From Bacillota bacterium (lineage in GTDB: Bacteria; Bacillota; Clostridia; DSM-8532): a DNA stretch of 6,647 bases. Below the pieces are notes generated by a model, which had not been told where the DNA came from, searched no databases, and saw nothing but the letters and a program-made list of their open reading frames with translations. The translations under genes were made by a program, and so were the position numbers. This document shows positions 5,221 through 6,647 of this stretch, in pieces (the stretch's first letter is position 1; each line of letters opens with the position of its first letter). Location of the stretch: positions 1 through 6,647 of the forward strand of contig JAEXPO010000197.1 of NCBI GenBank assembly GCA_023446675.1, read 5' to 3'.

Positions 5221-6647
5221 TTAATTGTTCAGCCAGGCCTGGTAGGTGTCGTTATAAATTTTTATTACGGTGTCAATGCCCATATCCTTAACATTTTTCA
5301 CATAGGCCTCCCAATTGCTTAAGGGCTCATTACCCATGATAAATTTCAGGAACATCTCGTCCACATAGGTCTGGATATCATTCATAATCTGCCTGCGAGT
5401 TTCCTCGTCCTCCTTGCTGAAGCCAAGCGAGGGAAGGCTGTCAACGCCGTAGGGCGCCATTTTGTTCAGGGCCTCCACATTATAGGAAGGATTCAACTCC
5501 AGGAAGGTATCATAATGATGCAGGGAGGGCCAGACGCTTTGTACGGGCGAAAAGCTTCCGATAACCTGCTTGGCGGATAAGCCCTCCGGATTTTTCTGAA
5601 CATATTCCGAATAAAGATAACGACCGTCGTTGGCAATGGAGTAAGTTTTTTCAGTTGGACCGAATGCCAGATAAGCCGCTCCCTCGCTGCCATAGAAAAA
5701 GTCCAGCCAGCTCATAGCCTTTTCGGGATTCTCGCATGCCACGGTAATGGATGTATGTCCGCCGCTCACAAGCCCTCCCACAGGTTCTCTCTGATCGCCG
5801 TAAGGGCCTTTCATGGGAATGGCTCCGATGTATTTCAAGCCGGGAATGGAGCTGGGCAAGGTCTCGTTGAAGGTTCTTAAATGCCCGCCCAAAAGGCCTC
5901 TGTATGCGCCCACAAGATTTTGGGAAACCTTTCCCTGGAACGCCTTTTCATCATTTGTCGCAAACTCCCTGTCAAGAAGGCCTTCCTCGTAAAGCTTTGC
6001 ACCGAATGCCACGGCTTCCCTGAACTTATCCTCAATAGGCCCGTAAAGAATAACCTGCTCCCCCTCCGGCGTAAAGAAAGTATCCTCAAGGCCCCAGGCT
6101 CTTGCCAGGGTTTGCCTGACATAACCCGCGGAGTTGGAGCTGAAAGGAATTTCATCCTGCTCACCGTTCTCATTGGGGTCCTGCTCCTTGAAGGCCTTCA
6201 ATACATTATACCAGTCGTCGGTGGTGACAGGCTCAGGAAGATTCAGCTTTTGAAGCCAATCCTCACGAATCTGCAGAGGATTATTCATACGGGAGGGCTT
6301 CTTGCTGTCCTCGTCTGCATAAAGACGGGCGATGTTATAAATCTTTCCATCCGCAGTTGTAAGCCACTTTCTGATATTGGGGTATTTAGTCATCAGCTCC
6401 TGAAGATTGGGCGCGTTGCTCTCCAGAAGGCCGCCAAGCTCAATGAGGGCACCCATCTGAGCGTATTTTAAAATATCTCCTTGGGGGATTTGCACGATAA
6501 TATCCGGCAAGTCATCCGATGCCATAACTAAATTCACCCGTTCGGTAAAATTCTCACTGGGGGGATTATCCCATTCAATATGAACGTTTGTCCTTTTTTC
6601 GTATTCGCTGAAGATTTCCATCTGTTCGTAGGCAATCTCATGAGCCG
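5221..6647 (-). CDS. ABC transporter extracellular sugar-binding protein (LplA-like), N-terminus outside window
   Basis: The last ~474 residues of a family 1 extracellular solute-binding lipoprotein. The frame stays open to the right edge, so the signal peptide and lipobox Cys lie outside, and the Met at 6621 is internal. It would bind a sugar or oligosaccharide at the cell surface and deliver it to CUT1-type permeases. Features, numbered from Met 6621, are an early EKRTNVHIEW segment (9-18), DLPDI (37-41), the acidic loop DPNENGEQDE (148-157) typical of large Bacillota LplA/YtcQ-like proteins and resembling a Ca-binding loop, and a C-terminal helix ending in AWLNN. In such operons the two permease genes usually precede this gene, so they are expected just beyond the right edge. 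The ligand cannot be read from sequence. Its stop is followed by 109 noncoding bases, the largest gap in the window, consistent with differential expression of the binding protein. Confidence 0.93.
   Translation of the reverse strand, partial: AHEIAYEQMEIFSEYEKRTNVHIEWDNPPSENFTERVNLVMASDDLPDIIVQIPQGDILKYAQMGALIELGGLLESNAPNLQELMTKYPNIRKWLTTADGKIYNIARLYADEDSKKPSRMNNPLQIREDWLQKLNLPEPVTTDDWYNVLKAFKEQDPNENGEQDEIPFSSNSAGYVRQTLARAWGLEDTFFTPEGEQVILYGPIEDKFREAVAFGAKLYEEGLLDREFATNDEKAFQGKVSQNLVGAYRGLLGGHLRTFNETLPSSIPGLKYIGAIPMKGPYGDQREPVGGLVSGGHTSITVACENPEKAMSWLDFFYGSEGAAYLAFGPTEKTYSIANDGRYLYSEYVQKNPEGLSAKQVIGSFSPVQSVWPSLHHYDTFLELNPSYNVEALNKMAPYGVDSLPSLGFSKEDEETRRQIMNDIQTYVDEMFLKFIMGNEPLSNWEAYVKNVKDMGIDTVIKIYNDTYQAWLNN

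Noticed and set aside
5881..6471. Plus-strand open frame of 196 codons
   Set aside because: It lies wholly within the binding-protein gene on the opposite strand, resembles no family I know, and is best explained as an antisense shadow.
1..6647. CRISPR arrays, tRNA or rRNA genes, insertion sequences, long direct repeats
   Set aside because: None seen on reading both strands; coding sequence fills nearly the whole window.

Overview
The window is a densely packed, single-direction carbohydrate-use operon from what looks like a Bacillota bacterium, probably a clostridial or Paenibacillus-like lineage. The evidence is strong AGGAGG-type ribosome binding sites at most starts, roughly balanced base composition, a large LplA-like extracellular solute-binding protein with an acidic D-x-N-x-N-G-x-x-D-E loop, and a transketolase split into two adjacent genes. 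All supported genes are on the minus strand, so transcription runs from the right end of the window to the left. Open reading frames on the plus strand are shadows.

In order of transcription the genes are: (1) the C-terminal ~474 residues of an ABC sugar-binding protein, whose N-terminus lies beyond the right edge (5221-6647); (2) a 109-base intergenic gap holding a GC-rich stem-loop and a cre-like palindrome; (3) a divergent nucleoside hydrolase-family protein (4179-5111); (4) an RpiB/LacA/LacB-family aldose-ketose isomerase (3678-4163); (5) a D-tagatose/psicose 3-epimerase-like TIM barrel (2786-3631); (6) and (7) the N- and C-terminal subunits of a split transketolase (1943-2755 and 1003-1938); (8) a second, different TIM-barrel isomerase/epimerase (36-947); and (9) the first three codons of another gene running off the left edge (1-10). 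Apart from the gap after the binding protein, spacings are 4-55 bases, and no Rho-independent terminator is visible, so the cluster probably continues on both sides.

The gene content suggests import of a sugar or glycoside, release of the sugar (possibly by the nucleoside hydrolase homologue), epimerisation or isomerisation by the two TIM barrels, and repeated two-carbon transfer by the transketolase with the RpiB-like enzyme converting the shortened aldose back to a ketose. No kinase, regulator or permease is visible. Two enzymes that would share substrates deviate at residues that bind sugar phosphate in their families: the transketolase has Tyr105 where His is usual, and the RpiB homologue has Ser138 and Lys111 where Arg is usual. 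This resembles the logic of the sulfoquinovose sulfo-transketolase route, which pairs a split transketolase with an RpiB-family isomerase, but none of that pathway's other marker genes is in view. The substrate is therefore left open.
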